A stretch of 64,000 nt of DNA from positions 1-64,000 of the forward strand of contig CAVUTF010000034.1 of the NCBI GenBank assembly GCA_963744305.1, in the 5' to 3' direction. This DNA comes from FEN-1219 sp963744305 (lineage in GTDB: Bacteria > Pseudomonadota > Gammaproteobacteria > Steroidobacterales > Rariloculaceae). The notes beneath the pieces were generated by a model. That model did not search any database. It was not told the DNA's origin and saw only the letters and a program-made list of their open reading frames with translations. A program made the translations under genes and the position numbers. Below are positions 39,067 through 48,446 of the stretch, one piece after another. Positions within the stretch are counted from its first letter, which is position 1; every line of letters starts with the position of its first letter.

Positions 39067-39124
39067 CGCCAACGCCCTAGCGGAAAGCGGTGACTAGCGC
39101 ACGCAAATACCTGACGCCTCTTCG

Positions 39125-39946
39125 TTATTTCTCGGCGACGAGATAAGCGATCCAGGCAAAGTCGGCTTCGCCCGTCGCGTGCTCGGTGAACTCGCCGTTG
39201 CCTTCGCCGTCCTCGGCCGTGCCTTCCCAGTAGACGCGAACTTTGGCGAAGCCGGCCTCGGTCAAAATCTCCCTCAACTCCGGCAATGTCCAGAGCCTCC
39301 AGTCGTAAGTGAATGCCCGTTTGATTTTCGAGCCGTCAGGGAACTTGAAGTGGATGTGGCAGACGATGCGGCTCGTGACCGGCTCGAACTCCGCTTGGTC
39401 CCAAATGTACGTGAAGCCGTCGAGCTTCGTCTTCTCTTTCTGTAGATCGGACGCGTCCGGCCCGCCGAATGCGTCGAGAAAAAACAGCCCATCACGATTC
39501 AGCGCGTTGCGCACGCTCGCGAAATACTTACGCATCTCGTCGCGCGTTTTGAAACAGTAATAGCTGAAGTTGAACGCGGCGACGAGATCGACGGGCTCCG
39601 TGATGACCGTGCGCACATCGTCGTTCAAGAGCTTGACCCGCGCTCGCGCCTTCTCCGGGAGGCGAGCGACTCGATTGCGCCGCCCCCAGTCGAGCACGGT
39701 GGCATCGATGTCCACGCCGACGGCGTGCCGCACGGGACTCGTTCGCACCCACTCGCACGAAGCGCTCGCAGTGCCGCAGAAGTCCTCGCGGAAGCTCACC
39801 GGATTGCGCCCGCGCAGCTCGTGGAACGTGGCTTGGAGGAACTCCACCTCGACGTCGACGGCCTGCACGGATTCTTCGTACAGCTCATAGATGTCGGCGC
39901 GCTCCGCTAGGGTGCCGGAAATCTTCTTCTTCGCGCTCGCTGTCAC
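39125..39946 (-). CDS. Class I SAM-dependent methyltransferase
   Basis: The substrate is unknown. The 273 residues show the SAM-binding motif I variant FREDFCGTASASCEWVR, the acidic VGVDIDATVLDWG, and VDLVAAFNFSYYCFKTRDEM, with the catalytic domain at about 50-190 and a C-terminal beta-rich part (HIHFKFPDGSKIKRAFTYDW). Similar stand-alone methyltransferases are widespread in Proteobacteria without an assigned role. It lies about 100 bases upstream of the cyclase-FHA gene on the same strand, too far to claim an operon. Intact. Confidence 0.85.
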   Translation of the reverse strand: MTASAKKKISGTLAERADIYELYEESVQAVDVEVEFLQATFHELRGRNPVSFREDFCGTASASCEWVRTSPVRHAVGVDIDATVLDWGRRNRVARLPEKARARVKLLNDDVRTVITEPVDLVAAFNFSYYCFKTRDEMRKYFASVRNALNRDGLFFLDAFGGPDASDLQKEKTKLDGFTYIWDQAEFEPVTSRIVCHIHFKFPDGSKIKRAFTYDWRLWTLPELREILTEAGFAKVRVYWEGTAEDGEGNGEFTEHATGEADFAWIAYLVAEK

Positions 39947-40050
39947 GATGGGTTACCTCGAGAGTGTAATGGGATACAGGGGACGGTCATTCTAACGAGA
40001 TCACGCGGCTCTCTGCACGACGGCACTTCGGCCATCCATGGCCGTCACGT

Positions 40051-41061
40051 TCAGCCGAGCGCTAGGCGCGTGCCCGCGAAGGTGTGCTGCATGCGCCGCG
40101 GTTCACCATGACCGCTGGCGACGCGGCGCAGCGCGACGAGCCCTGGTCCGCCGTCCGGAAGTTGCCCGAGCTCGCGGCGCCAGCGCCGCCCGCCCGGCAA
40201 GCCAGCGAAAAGGCCCAACAGATGCCGCGTCATCGCACGCAGCGGCGTGCCCACCTCAAGCTCGACAGCAACGTAATCGAAAAATGCCTCGAGCACGCCC
40301 GCGCGCGTGGGTGCGCTTTCGGCGCCGAACATGGCGCTGTCGAGCTCGGCTACGCGCCACGGATCCGTGTAGGCGACGCGGCCGAGCATCACCCCGTCGA
40401 CCTCGTCGAGCTGCGCCAGCGCGACGTCGACGGCCGTGAGACCGCCGTTGATGATCACGTCTACGCCCTCGAAATCCGCCTTCAAGCGATAGACGCGGGC
40501 GTAGTCCAGCGGCGGGATCTCGCGGTTTTCTTTCGGGCTCAGGCCGCTGAGCCAGGCCTTCCGAGCATGCACCGCGATCGTTCGGCAGCCGGCCGCGACG
40601 AGCGTGGCAACGAAAGAGTGCAGAAACTCGTAACTATCCTCGTGATCGACGCCGATGCGCGTCTTGACCGTGACGGGAAGCGAAACGGCGTCGCGCATTG
40701 CGGCAACGCAGCGCGCCACGCGCTCGGGCTCACGCATCAACGCGACGCCGAAACAGCCGGCCTGCACGCGGCTGCTCGGGCAGCCGACGTTCAGATTGAT
40801 CTCGTCGTAGCCGGCGGCTTCACCGAGCTTTGCCGCGGCCGCAAGCTCTGCCGGCTCGGCGCCGCCGAGCTGCAATGCCACCGGATGCTCGTCGGCATGA
40901 AAAGCGAGCAGTCGTGCCCGGTCGCCGTGCAGCAGGGCCCGCGCCGTGAGCATTTCCGTGTACAGGCGCGCGTGCGGCGCGATGAGACGCATGAGATACC
41001 GAAAGTGCCGGTCCGTGCGTTCCATCATCGGCGCGATGCAAAGGCGATGCGGTGAGGTCAT
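40051..41061 (-). CDS. dusA: tRNA-dihydrouridine synthase A
   Basis: FMN-dependent reductase that makes dihydrouridine at positions 20/20a of tRNA. The 336-residue TIM barrel starts RLCIAPMMERTDRHFRYLMR. It has NLNVGCPSSRVQAGCFGVAL with the active-site Cys, VTVKTRIGVDH, VHARKAWLSGLSPKENREIP (typical of DusA) and GVMLGRVAYTDPW. Only about 20 bases separate its start from repeat copy 4. Intact. Confidence 0.95.
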   Translation of the reverse strand: MTSPHRLCIAPMMERTDRHFRYLMRLIAPHARLYTEMLTARALLHGDRARLLAFHADEHPVALQLGGAEPAELAAAAKLGEAAGYDEINLNVGCPSSRVQAGCFGVALMREPERVARCVAAMRDAVSLPVTVKTRIGVDHEDSYEFLHSFVATLVAAGCRTIAVHARKAWLSGLSPKENREIPPLDYARVYRLKADFEGVDVIINGGLTAVDVALAQLDEVDGVMLGRVAYTDPWRVAELDSAMFGAESAPTRAGVLEAFFDYVAVELEVGTPLRAMTRHLLGLFAGLPGGRRWRRELGQLPDGGPGLVALRRVASGHGEPRRMQHTFAGTRLALG

Positions 41062-41081
41062 GCGCGAATGATAAACGAAGA

Positions 41082-41170
41082 GGGGTCAGGTACTGGTGTC
41101 AGGCCACCGATCCAATCAGCTCCTACGTCGGCGGTGTCAGAAATCGGTGCCTGACACCGTGCCTGACCCC
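41082..41170. repeat. REP-like palindromic repeat, copy 4 (downstream of GGDEF/EAL gene)
   Basis: A diverged copy: core GGGGTCAGGTAC on the left and GTGCCTGACCCC on the right, with an internal second palindrome (GGTGTCAGG and CCTGACACC) and the TACGTCGGCGGT segment shared with copy 1. It lies 24 bases after the stop of the minus-strand GGDEF/EAL gene and upstream of dusA. Confidence 0.75.
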
Positions 41171-41194
41171 GCCTTAGCGCCCGCCTTAGCCGAC

Positions 41195-44100
41195 CTAAGC
41201 GCTGATGCGGCGGTTCGAATGGATCGGCAGCTCCGCCACGGATTGCGGCACGGCGATGAAGAAGCCCTGCGCGAACGAGACGCCTATCTCCGCGAGGCGC
41301 GTCAGGACCTCGTGGCTCTCCACGCGCTCGGCGATCGTCTCTATGCGGAACGCTTTCGCCATCCGCGCGATCGCCTCTACGACGCTCTCGTCGGCGGCGT
41401 CGCGCGTCACGTTGTGAATGAATTGACCGTCGATCTTCACGTAGTCGACCGGCAGGTTCTTGAGATAAGTCAGCGACGATAGCCCGGTGCCGAAGTCGTC
41501 GAGCGAGAACCGGCAACCGCGCGCTTTGAGCGCGCGCATGAAACTCACCACCTGACCCAGGCTTGCGATCGCGGCCGTCTCCGTGATCTCGAAGCACAGA
41601 GCGCCCGACGGAATGTTCGCGGCGGTCAGCTCGTCGAGCACGAAGTCCAGAAATCGCGCGTCGTTGAGCGTCGTTCCGGAGAGATTGATCGCAAGCGTAT
41701 AGGGGGCGCCTTCGCCGCGATAGACGAGCGTCTCGAGCGTCTGCGTGAGAACCCATCGATCGAGGCTCGGCATCAGGTTGTAGCGCTCGGCTGCGGGTAT
41801 GAAAGCCGTCGGCACCACGAGCTCGCCGCGCTCGTCGCGCATCCGCAGCAGGAGCTCGTAGTGCGGCCATACGTCGCGCCGCGGGCCGATCGGCACGATC
41901 GGCTGATAGAACAGCTCGAAACGCTCTTCCTCGAGCGCGCGATTGATGCGGGCCACCCACTGCATTTCCTGATGGCGCTCCGCGGCGTCGCCTTCCTCGT
42001 AGACGTGAATCCGATTGCGGCCGAGGTCCTTGGCCACGTAGCAGGCCACGTCCGCGGCGCTCATGAGGCTGCCCACCGTCGCGCCCGGCTCCATGGGCAC
42101 GATGCCGATGCTGACGCCTATCGTGAGCGCGCTGTCGCGCCACGCGAACCGAAACGCCCCCAGCACTTCGCGCAGATCTTCGGCCACGTCGACGGCGGTC
42201 TCGGTCGAGCAATCGGCGAGCAACACGGCGAACTCATCCCCGCCCAAGCGCGCGAGGACGTCGCCGCGCGGAATCTTCGCCTGCAAGATGTCGCTGAGCT
42301 GGCGCAGCAGCAAGTCGCCGGCGCCGTGGCCGCAGGTGTCGTTGACGACCTTGAACTGGTCGAGATCCATGTACAGGAGCGCGTAGCGCCTCGCGGGATC
42401 CTTGTGCACGATTTTCAGCGCCGCGGAGAGCCGTTCCTCGAACTCGCGCCGGTTGATCAGACCGGTCAACGAATCGTGGCTCGCGAAGTACGCGAGCTTG
42501 CGGTGCAGTTGCCTCTCCTGGCTCACGTCGTGAAACACCATGACGGCGCCCACGACGTTGCCGCTGCGGTCCTGGATCGGCGCGGCCGAATCCTGAATGG
42601 CCACGACCTCCCCGTTACGCCCCGTCAGGACAACGTTGTCGGCAAGCTCCACGACGCGGCTTTCCTGCAGGCAGCGCAGGACCGGGTTCTCGACGATCTC
42701 GCCGGTGGTCTCGTTGGTGAGCTTGATGATGTCCTCGATCGGCTTGCCTTGCGCTTCGCGGCGCTCCCAGCCCGTGAGCTGCTCGGCCACGGGATTCAAG
42801 TAATCGACCAAGCCGCTCGAATCCGTGGTGACGACCGCATCGCCGATCGACTGCAGCGTCACCTGCGCCCGCTCCTTCTCGTTGAATAGCGCGCGTTCGG
42901 CGGCCTTGCGCTGCGTGATGTCCGTGATGGTGCCTTCGTAGTACAGCGCGCGGCCGTCCGCGTCGAGCACCACCCGCGAGTTCTCGACGGCGATGATGGG
43001 GCGGCCGTTGCGCTTCTTGAGCTGATACTCGAAGTTGCGCACTCGGCCGTAGCTCGCAAGCTCGCTCATCAACCGCTCGCGCTCTTTCGGCTCTGCGAAC
43101 AGGTCTGCCATGTTGCGCGCGGACAGCTCCTTCGCGTCCTCGTAACCGAGCATCCGCACGAGCGCCGGGTTCACGGACAAGACCTCGCCCTTCGGCGTCG
43201 CCTGAAAGACGCCGTCGACCACGTTGTCGAACAACGCGCGAAAACGCGCCTCGCTGTCGCTGACGGCGGTTTCGTCCTGCTTGCGGCGGATCGCGATCCC
43301 CGCAAGCTGCGTGAGCCGTGTAACGAGATCGAGCTCTTCCGTCTTCGGGCTCCGCGCGGCGTAGAAATACATGGCGAGGGTGCCGTGGATCCGGTCACCG
43401 GAGGTGACGATCGGTGTCGAGCAGCAGGCGCGCACGCCGTGGGCGAACAGCGCGGGTTTGAGGTCGGTGCACAGGGGGTCGTCGACGACGTCGCGCACGA
43501 CGACTTGGCGGCCGAGCGACGCGGCCGCACCGCACGGTCCCGAGCTCGTGCCGAGCGGAATCTGCGCGAGCACGTCGGCGGCCCCGCTCGGCAGCCCGCT
43601 CGCCGCGGCCAAGCGCAAACGATCGTTGCCCTCGACGAGCATCAGCGCGGCGGCCGTATCCGGATGCAGCTGCTCCACGAGCCGGACGACGGCTTGCAAA
43701 GTACGCTCGAGCGGCGCATTCGCCGCTATGAGCTCGAGGACGCGCCGCTCGCCGTAAGCCAACGTGTCTGCATGGCGCCGCGCGGCAATGTCGATGATGC
43801 TCGCGCGTATGAGCCTGTGCTTGGACGACGGCAGCAGAATGAACCGCACCTCGCATGGAATCTCGTGACCCTCGGAGTCGCAGTGCAGCCACTCGAACAC
43901 GGGGCGCCCGCCCTTGAGCGCGCGGTCGATATAGCCGCGCTGCACGCCGAACGACTGCAGGCCGTCGGACTGATACTTCGGCGAGATCGCCGCGGGACCT
44001 ATTTGCAGCAGAGCTTCACGCGACAACTTGAATAGCTTTGCAGCGTTTTCATTGGCATCGACGAAACGGTTTTGATCGACGTCGAGCACGACGATTGCCT

Positions 44101-44644
44101 CCGGGGCGTTCTCGACGAGCGCGCGGTAGCGCGCTTCGCTTTCGCGCAGCGCCTGCTCGTCTTGCCGCTTTTCGGTGACGTCGCGTATCCCTAAGACGAA
44201 GAAATGCTCATCGCCGAGCACGGTCTTGCTGACCGTCACCTCGGCCGTGAACGGCCGGCCGTCGTGCCGCTTCGCTTCGAGCAACTCGGGCAACGCTTCG
44301 ACGAAGGTATCGTCGATGCGTTCGGCAAGGGCTTCGAGCGTGGGAGCGCCGTGCGCGAGCGCGGGGACGAATGCCGCGATTTCGCGGCCGAGCATTTCGA
44401 GCGGCGTGGCCGCGAACACGCGAGCCGCGGCCGGGTTTACGCTGTGCACGTTCCCGCCGGGATCGACCGTGAGGATCGGGTCCTTCACGTTATCGAGCAG
44501 CGTGTGCAGGGAAGTGGTCGCCGCGGTCGGGCTCGAGGCGCCCGCTTCGGCGTCGCAGTCGTCGAAAATACGCTGTAAGCCGTCGCGCGGTTCGGGCCCG
44601 GCGAGCGCTTCCGCGATTCTCCGCTTCAAGCGATCCATCGCCAT
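41195..44644 (-). CDS. PAS/GAF sensor diguanylate cyclase/phosphodiesterase (GGDEF-EAL)
   Basis: A 1149-residue soluble cyclic-di-GMP enzyme with four PAS domains (about 45-155, 165-290, 465-585, 590-710) and a GAF domain (about 305-455). The GGDEF domain has an intact RLGGDEF (799-805). The EAL domain has ELLLR (929-933; ExLxR, the catalytic Glu kept), AINLSGTTL, FEITETA, SLDDFGTGLSSL and DYVKIDGQF. All residues for phosphodiesterase activity appear present. The inhibitory RxxD site before GGDEF is missing (PRGD instead). There are no membrane helices, so signals are cytoplasmic, perhaps redox or small ligands. Intact in one frame. Confidence 0.94.
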   Translation of the reverse strand: MAMDRLKRRIAEALAGPEPRDGLQRIFDDCDAEAGASSPTAATTSLHTLLDNVKDPILTVDPGGNVHSVNPAAARVFAATPLEMLGREIAAFVPALAHGAPTLEALAERIDDTFVEALPELLEAKRHDGRPFTAEVTVSKTVLGDEHFFVLGIRDVTEKRQDEQALRESEARYRALVENAPEAIVVLDVDQNRFVDANENAAKLFKLSREALLQIGPAAISPKYQSDGLQSFGVQRGYIDRALKGGRPVFEWLHCDSEGHEIPCEVRFILLPSSKHRLIRASIIDIAARRHADTLAYGERRVLELIAANAPLERTLQAVVRLVEQLHPDTAAALMLVEGNDRLRLAAASGLPSGAADVLAQIPLGTSSGPCGAAASLGRQVVVRDVVDDPLCTDLKPALFAHGVRACCSTPIVTSGDRIHGTLAMYFYAARSPKTEELDLVTRLTQLAGIAIRRKQDETAVSDSEARFRALFDNVVDGVFQATPKGEVLSVNPALVRMLGYEDAKELSARNMADLFAEPKERERLMSELASYGRVRNFEYQLKKRNGRPIIAVENSRVVLDADGRALYYEGTITDITQRKAAERALFNEKERAQVTLQSIGDAVVTTDSSGLVDYLNPVAEQLTGWERREAQGKPIEDIIKLTNETTGEIVENPVLRCLQESRVVELADNVVLTGRNGEVVAIQDSAAPIQDRSGNVVGAVMVFHDVSQERQLHRKLAYFASHDSLTGLINRREFEERLSAALKIVHKDPARRYALLYMDLDQFKVVNDTCGHGAGDLLLRQLSDILQAKIPRGDVLARLGGDEFAVLLADCSTETAVDVAEDLREVLGAFRFAWRDSALTIGVSIGIVPMEPGATVGSLMSAADVACYVAKDLGRNRIHVYEEGDAAERHQEMQWVARINRALEEERFELFYQPIVPIGPRRDVWPHYELLLRMRDERGELVVPTAFIPAAERYNLMPSLDRWVLTQTLETLVYRGEGAPYTLAINLSGTTLNDARFLDFVLDELTAANIPSGALCFEITETAAIASLGQVVSFMRALKARGCRFSLDDFGTGLSSLTYLKNLPVDYVKIDGQFIHNVTRDAADESVVEAIARMAKAFRIETIAERVESHEVLTRLAEIGVSFAQGFFIAVPQSVAELPIHSNRRISA

Positions 44645-44743
44645 CCTGGGTCCGTCATCCCGACCTCGAAAAGCGAGGCGTTGAACACAGGACTATATGA
44701 AGCGGCGGGGACTTACCGCCGTGACTCAACTCTCGATTAGGGG

Positions 44744-44784
44744 AATTGGGGTCGGGTACTAATTTCGACCACCGACGTGAAACT
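44744..44784. repeat. REP-like repeat, copy 5 (single arm)
   Basis: Only one arm is present: GGGGTCGGGTACTAATTTCG, then CCACCGACGTGAAACTG, matching the reverse complement of the right arm of copy 1 with few changes. It covers the 3' end of the secreted-protein gene and provides its stop codon: the repeat's CAG reads TAG here on the coding strand. It lies about 100 bases from the start of the GGDEF/EAL gene. Confidence 0.7.
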
Positions 44785-45388
44785 GCTTCATTGCTGCCAA
44801 AATGGTACGACCCGACGCATCGAGTTGCGCGCCCCAATAGCGGGACTCTTGGGCGGGCAAGGAGATGATCCTCGCGCCGTCCTGGTCGGTTTTCACGGAC
44901 GGCGCGCCGGGATTTTCAGACTTTGCGCCGACTCGGATCGGGATCAGCAAGCTGCGCGCTTGTTGCTCGCCGTCGAGAAAGCCCGTGACGGTAACGTTCA
45001 AGTGGCCCGGCGCGTCCTCGAGCGGCGTGACGACCGCAATCCAGACGCTCTCTGCGGAACCCGCGGTCACCCGCGAGACCGAGCTCACGAACAGCGGCGC
45101 ATCGGCCGAGAGCTCGAGCGCAAGCTCGGCGATGCCGCGGCCGGGACGGGCCGTGATCCGTACCTGAAACTGTTGCGCGACCTGCGGCTCGCCGAGAACC
45201 TCGTATTCCACGGCGATCGGCGCCATCGGCTTGCCAATCGAGGCGCGGCCGTCGAGCGTCAACTCTGCGTGTGCGGCCACAGGGCCCTCATCGTGCGGCG
45301 CTGCGAGCGCTGCGGCCGAGCACAGGCACGCCGCACCGAGATACGCGATAGCCGCGCGGCTAACCTTCGTCGACTTCGGGTTTCTCAT
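44759..45388 (-). CDS. Secreted protein of unknown function (partner of the metalloprotease)
   Basis: The 209 residues start MRNPKSTKVSRAAIAYLGAA with a signal peptide ending near ALAAPHDEG. The mature part is beta-rich (VEYEVLGEPQVAQQFQVRIT, GHLNVTVTGFLDGEQQ) and looks like an immunoglobulin-like fold; I recognise no named family. The start codon overlaps the protease stop (ATGA), so the two are translated together and probably work together. The last six residues (HVGGRN) and stop come from repeat copy 5, so the native end may be lost. Confidence 0.7.
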   Translation of the reverse strand: MRNPKSTKVSRAAIAYLGAACLCSAAALAAPHDEGPVAAHAELTLDGRASIGKPMAPIAVEYEVLGEPQVAQQFQVRITARPGRGIAELALELSADAPLFVSSVSRVTAGSAESVWIAVVTPLEDAPGHLNVTVTGFLDGEQQARSLLIPIRVGAKSENPGAPSVKTDQDGARIISLPAQESRYWGAQLDASGRTILAAMKQFHVGGRN

Positions 45389-47197
45389 AAGCGCGTGACC
45401 TCCACGTCGAAGCAGGTACGGCCAATTGGCGGATACGTTGCGTCGTCGTGCGAATTCGTGTTCGTCCATTCGTAGACCTCGAGCACGTAGTCGCCTTGCG
45501 TCAGCGGCACGGATGCCAGTCTCGGTGCACAGTGCCGGCGCCAACGGCGTGCACTCCGCCGCGGGCGCGCCGTCGAGCTCCGCTTTCGGGGCGGCGCCGC
45601 GATGCAGGACCATGTCGGGATCCGATGACTCGCCGCTCGGCATGGCGGTTGTGCGCGCGGTGATCGAATGCGTTCCCGCGGCACCGACGTTGAAGCGCAG
45701 GAATCGCCGCGAGCCGAGCTTGTTCGTGGAATCCGTGAGATCGCTGCTGAAGTTGTCGATGCTGCAGACATTCACCGCGCCGCCGCCGACCGTGAGAACG
45801 CTATACACCGACTGCAGATCCGCGCTCTCGGGATTGCCGTAGTGGGTCTCCGTCGTGCCGTACGCGTCCGCAATCGTGTCGATACCTTGGGTGTTGATCA
45901 ACGCGTCGATCAGCGGCACCTCGGCCGGCCGGTCGCTCTTCAACGCGGTGATGAAAGGGAAAATGCTCGTCAGCGCGACCGAGCTTCGCTGCTGATTGGC
46001 GAGCACGCTGTAGAGCGGCGCAAAGCCGAGCGCCACACCGTCCGGCATCACGTCGATCGTGCTGTTATCGAACAGGTCGAACAGGATTTCCTGAACCGAC
46101 TCCTCGCTGTACCAGCCCGGACGTTGGTTGATGCTGCCGGGACGAAACGGGCCCTCGACGTCGAAACCGAAACCTTGCGACTGCTGCGGCCCCGAGACGT
46201 CGCGATAGACGCTCTGCCCCGTCACCATCGCCGACAGCGCGTTGCCCCAACCTTCGCCGAACGCCACTCGCGGGTCGAGCTGGTCGCCGCGCGTGTGCGG
46301 CCCGCCGATGCTGTCGGAGCGGGAGAACACGCTTTCGAAGTAGTGGCCCCATTCGTGCACGATCACGTGCCGGTCGTATTCCTCCGTGTCGGCGTTCTCG
46401 GCGCCGAGGAGAAAAATCCCCAACCCTTCGGCGAAGAAGCTCGTGCCGATTTCGCCGGTGGCGGGATTCGGTGAGCCGTCGGCGCCCAAGTTCGGACGGT
46501 TGTTGGGGCTCCAGTGCAACACGAGCGGCGGAAAGGCCGTAGCGGCGTTCGCGGTCAACACGAACTGCGCCGCGTCATACACCGTATCGAGGATCGCGAA
46601 CGGCGCCGCGGATCGCGCGGCCGTATAGCCCGAGCCGCCCCAACCGGAAGCCGCGTGCAGATTGCGCGTGCTGTTGGCTGTGCCGGTGCTCGCCGCCGTG
46701 CCGTCGAGCACGTACTGCGCGTCGCCGTTGGTATTGTCCGCGACGCGAAAATCCCAGCTCGGAGAGCCCGTGCGAATCATTTGCGCGCGGACGCGGACCG
46801 CGACGTTCGTGTTTTGGGCGACGCTGAACGAATACGCCCCCGCCGCGTCCGTCGTCGTGCTCGCGAGCACGCTTGCGCCCTGCACGAGCTCCACGGTCAC
46901 GCCGCGGGCCGGGCTCGCGCGCGTGTTCGCGTAGTCGAGACCGATGCCGGCGACGGCCGGCACGAGATCGAACGTGACCGTGCCGCTCAAGGTCACGTTG
47001 ACGCCGGGAGGGTTCTGTTGCGGTGGAGGCGCTGTCGCCGCTGCGGCGCCGCCGTCGCCGCCTCCGCCGCCGCAGCCGGCGAGCGCGAGAGACAGCACGA
47101 TGTGGATCGCGAGCCACGGATGCGACCGAACCGTCAACGCGAAGCCGCTGTGCTTGTAACGATCCGCCAACACCCAGGAAGCCCCCACGAGACGCAT
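45385..47197 (-). CDS. Lipoprotein with HEWGH zinc-protease motif (one frameshift)
   Basis: Probable cell-envelope metalloprotease. A signal sequence ends in the lipobox LALAGC followed by a glycine run. Residues after it form a carboxypeptidase-regulatory-like domain (GVTVELVQGASVLASTTTDA, AGAYSFSV). The zinc motif is in HVIVHEWGHYFESVFSRSD, with GEGWGNALSAMVTGQ downstream likely giving the third ligand. Start ATG 47197 is one option; TTG 47137 would give a shorter signal peptide. The frame breaks near 45525 after APALCTET; corrected, the protein ends CFDVEVTRL at 45385 (about 604 residues). No exact family recognised. Confidence 0.75.
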
Positions 47198-47429
47198 AAC
47201 TCCGCTCGGATCGTACCCCGCTCCTGCGGGCCCCAACAGCTGTCTGCGTCACGCGACGCTGAGCGTTCGAGTCTTCCGAGCGGACCTAGTTCACGACTTT
47301 TGCGAGTCGACACTTTGGAGCGGCAGGCGCGGCTGCGGGAGCCGTCGCCAAAGTGCGACCGGTTTCCCAGTCGCCGCGATGAGACCTGCTACACTCCCTG
47401 GGTTTGATTATGTCACTTGTTTCAAACAC

Positions 47430-48428
47430 ATGAGCCGCAAGACGATTCTCGTGACCGGTGGGGCCGGCTACATCGGCTCGCACGTGGTGAGACAACTCGG
47501 CGAAGCCGGGGAACGAATCGTGGTGCTCGACGATCTCACCACGGGCTTTCGCCAGGCTGTGCTGTTCGGCGAGCTCATCGTCGGCAATACGGGCGACCCG
47601 AAATGTCTCCAGTCGCTGTTCCAGCGCTTCGAGATCGACACAGTCATGCATTTCGCCGCTCACACGGTGGTGCCGGAGTCGGTTGCCGATCCGCTCAAGT
47701 ACTACCGCAACAACACGTGCGCGAGCCGCACGCTGCTCGAGCACTCGCTCAAGGCCGGCGTGCGGCACGTCGTGTTCTCCTCGACCGCGGCCGTCTACGG
47801 CATCCCGAGCGACGGCCTGGCGTCGGAGGACACGCCCACGGCCCCGATCAACCCGTACGGGCTCTCGAAGCTCATGACCGAATGGATGCTGCGCGATATC
47901 GCGGCGGTGAATCCGCTGCGCTACGTCGCGCTGCGCTACTTCAACGTCGCGGGCTCCGATCCGCAGGGGCGCATCGGCCAGGCGACGCCGCGAGCGACGT
48001 TGCTGACCAAGGTCGCTTGCGAGGCCGCCGTCGGCAAGCGCGATCACGTCGCGATCTTCGGCACGGACTACGCGACGCCGGACGGGACCGGAGTTCGTGA
48101 CTACATCCACGTCGAGGATCTCGCGGACGCGCACTTGAAGGCGCTCGACTACTTGCGCCGCGGCGGCGAATCCACGACATTGAATTGCGGTTACGGACGC
48201 GGCTACAGCGTCCGCGAGCTCATCACGATGGTGGAAACGATTGCCGGCCGCGCCATCGACAAGCGCGAAGCCCCGCGACGAGCCGGGGACCCGCCGAGCT
48301 TGGTCGCACGCGCGTCCAGAATCCGCGAGACGCTCGGGTGGGTGCCGCAGCATGACGACCTCGCCGACATCGTCGGCACGTCCCTCGCCTGGGAGCGCAA
48401 GCTCGCCGCCGGACACTGGAGCTCGTAG
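47430..48428 (+). CDS. galE: UDP-glucose 4-epimerase
   Basis: Interconverts UDP-glucose and UDP-galactose, supplying galactose for polysaccharide. I chose ATG 47430 (MSRKTILVTGGAGYIGSHVV), giving 332 residues (E. coli 338). The NAD-binding TGGAGYIGSH, the catalytic SSTAAVYG and YGLSK of the short-chain dehydrogenase family, and RYFNVAGSDPQGRIGQ are visible. It is followed after 18 bases by glrK, so the signalling operon may be read from the galE promoter. Intact. Confidence 0.94.
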   Translation: MSRKTILVTGGAGYIGSHVVRQLGEAGERIVVLDDLTTGFRQAVLFGELIVGNTGDPKCLQSLFQRFEIDTVMHFAAHTVVPESVADPLKYYRNNTCASRTLLEHSLKAGVRHVVFSSTAAVYGIPSDGLASEDTPTAPINPYGLSKLMTEWMLRDIAAVNPLRYVALRYFNVAGSDPQGRIGQATPRATLLTKVACEAAVGKRDHVAIFGTDYATPDGTGVRDYIHVEDLADAHLKALDYLRRGGESTTLNCGYGRGYSVRELITMVETIAGRAIDKREAPRRAGDPPSLVARASRIRETLGWVPQHDDLADIVGTSLAWERKLAAGHWSS

Positions 48429-48446
48429 CGCGATGGGGTCGGCTGC

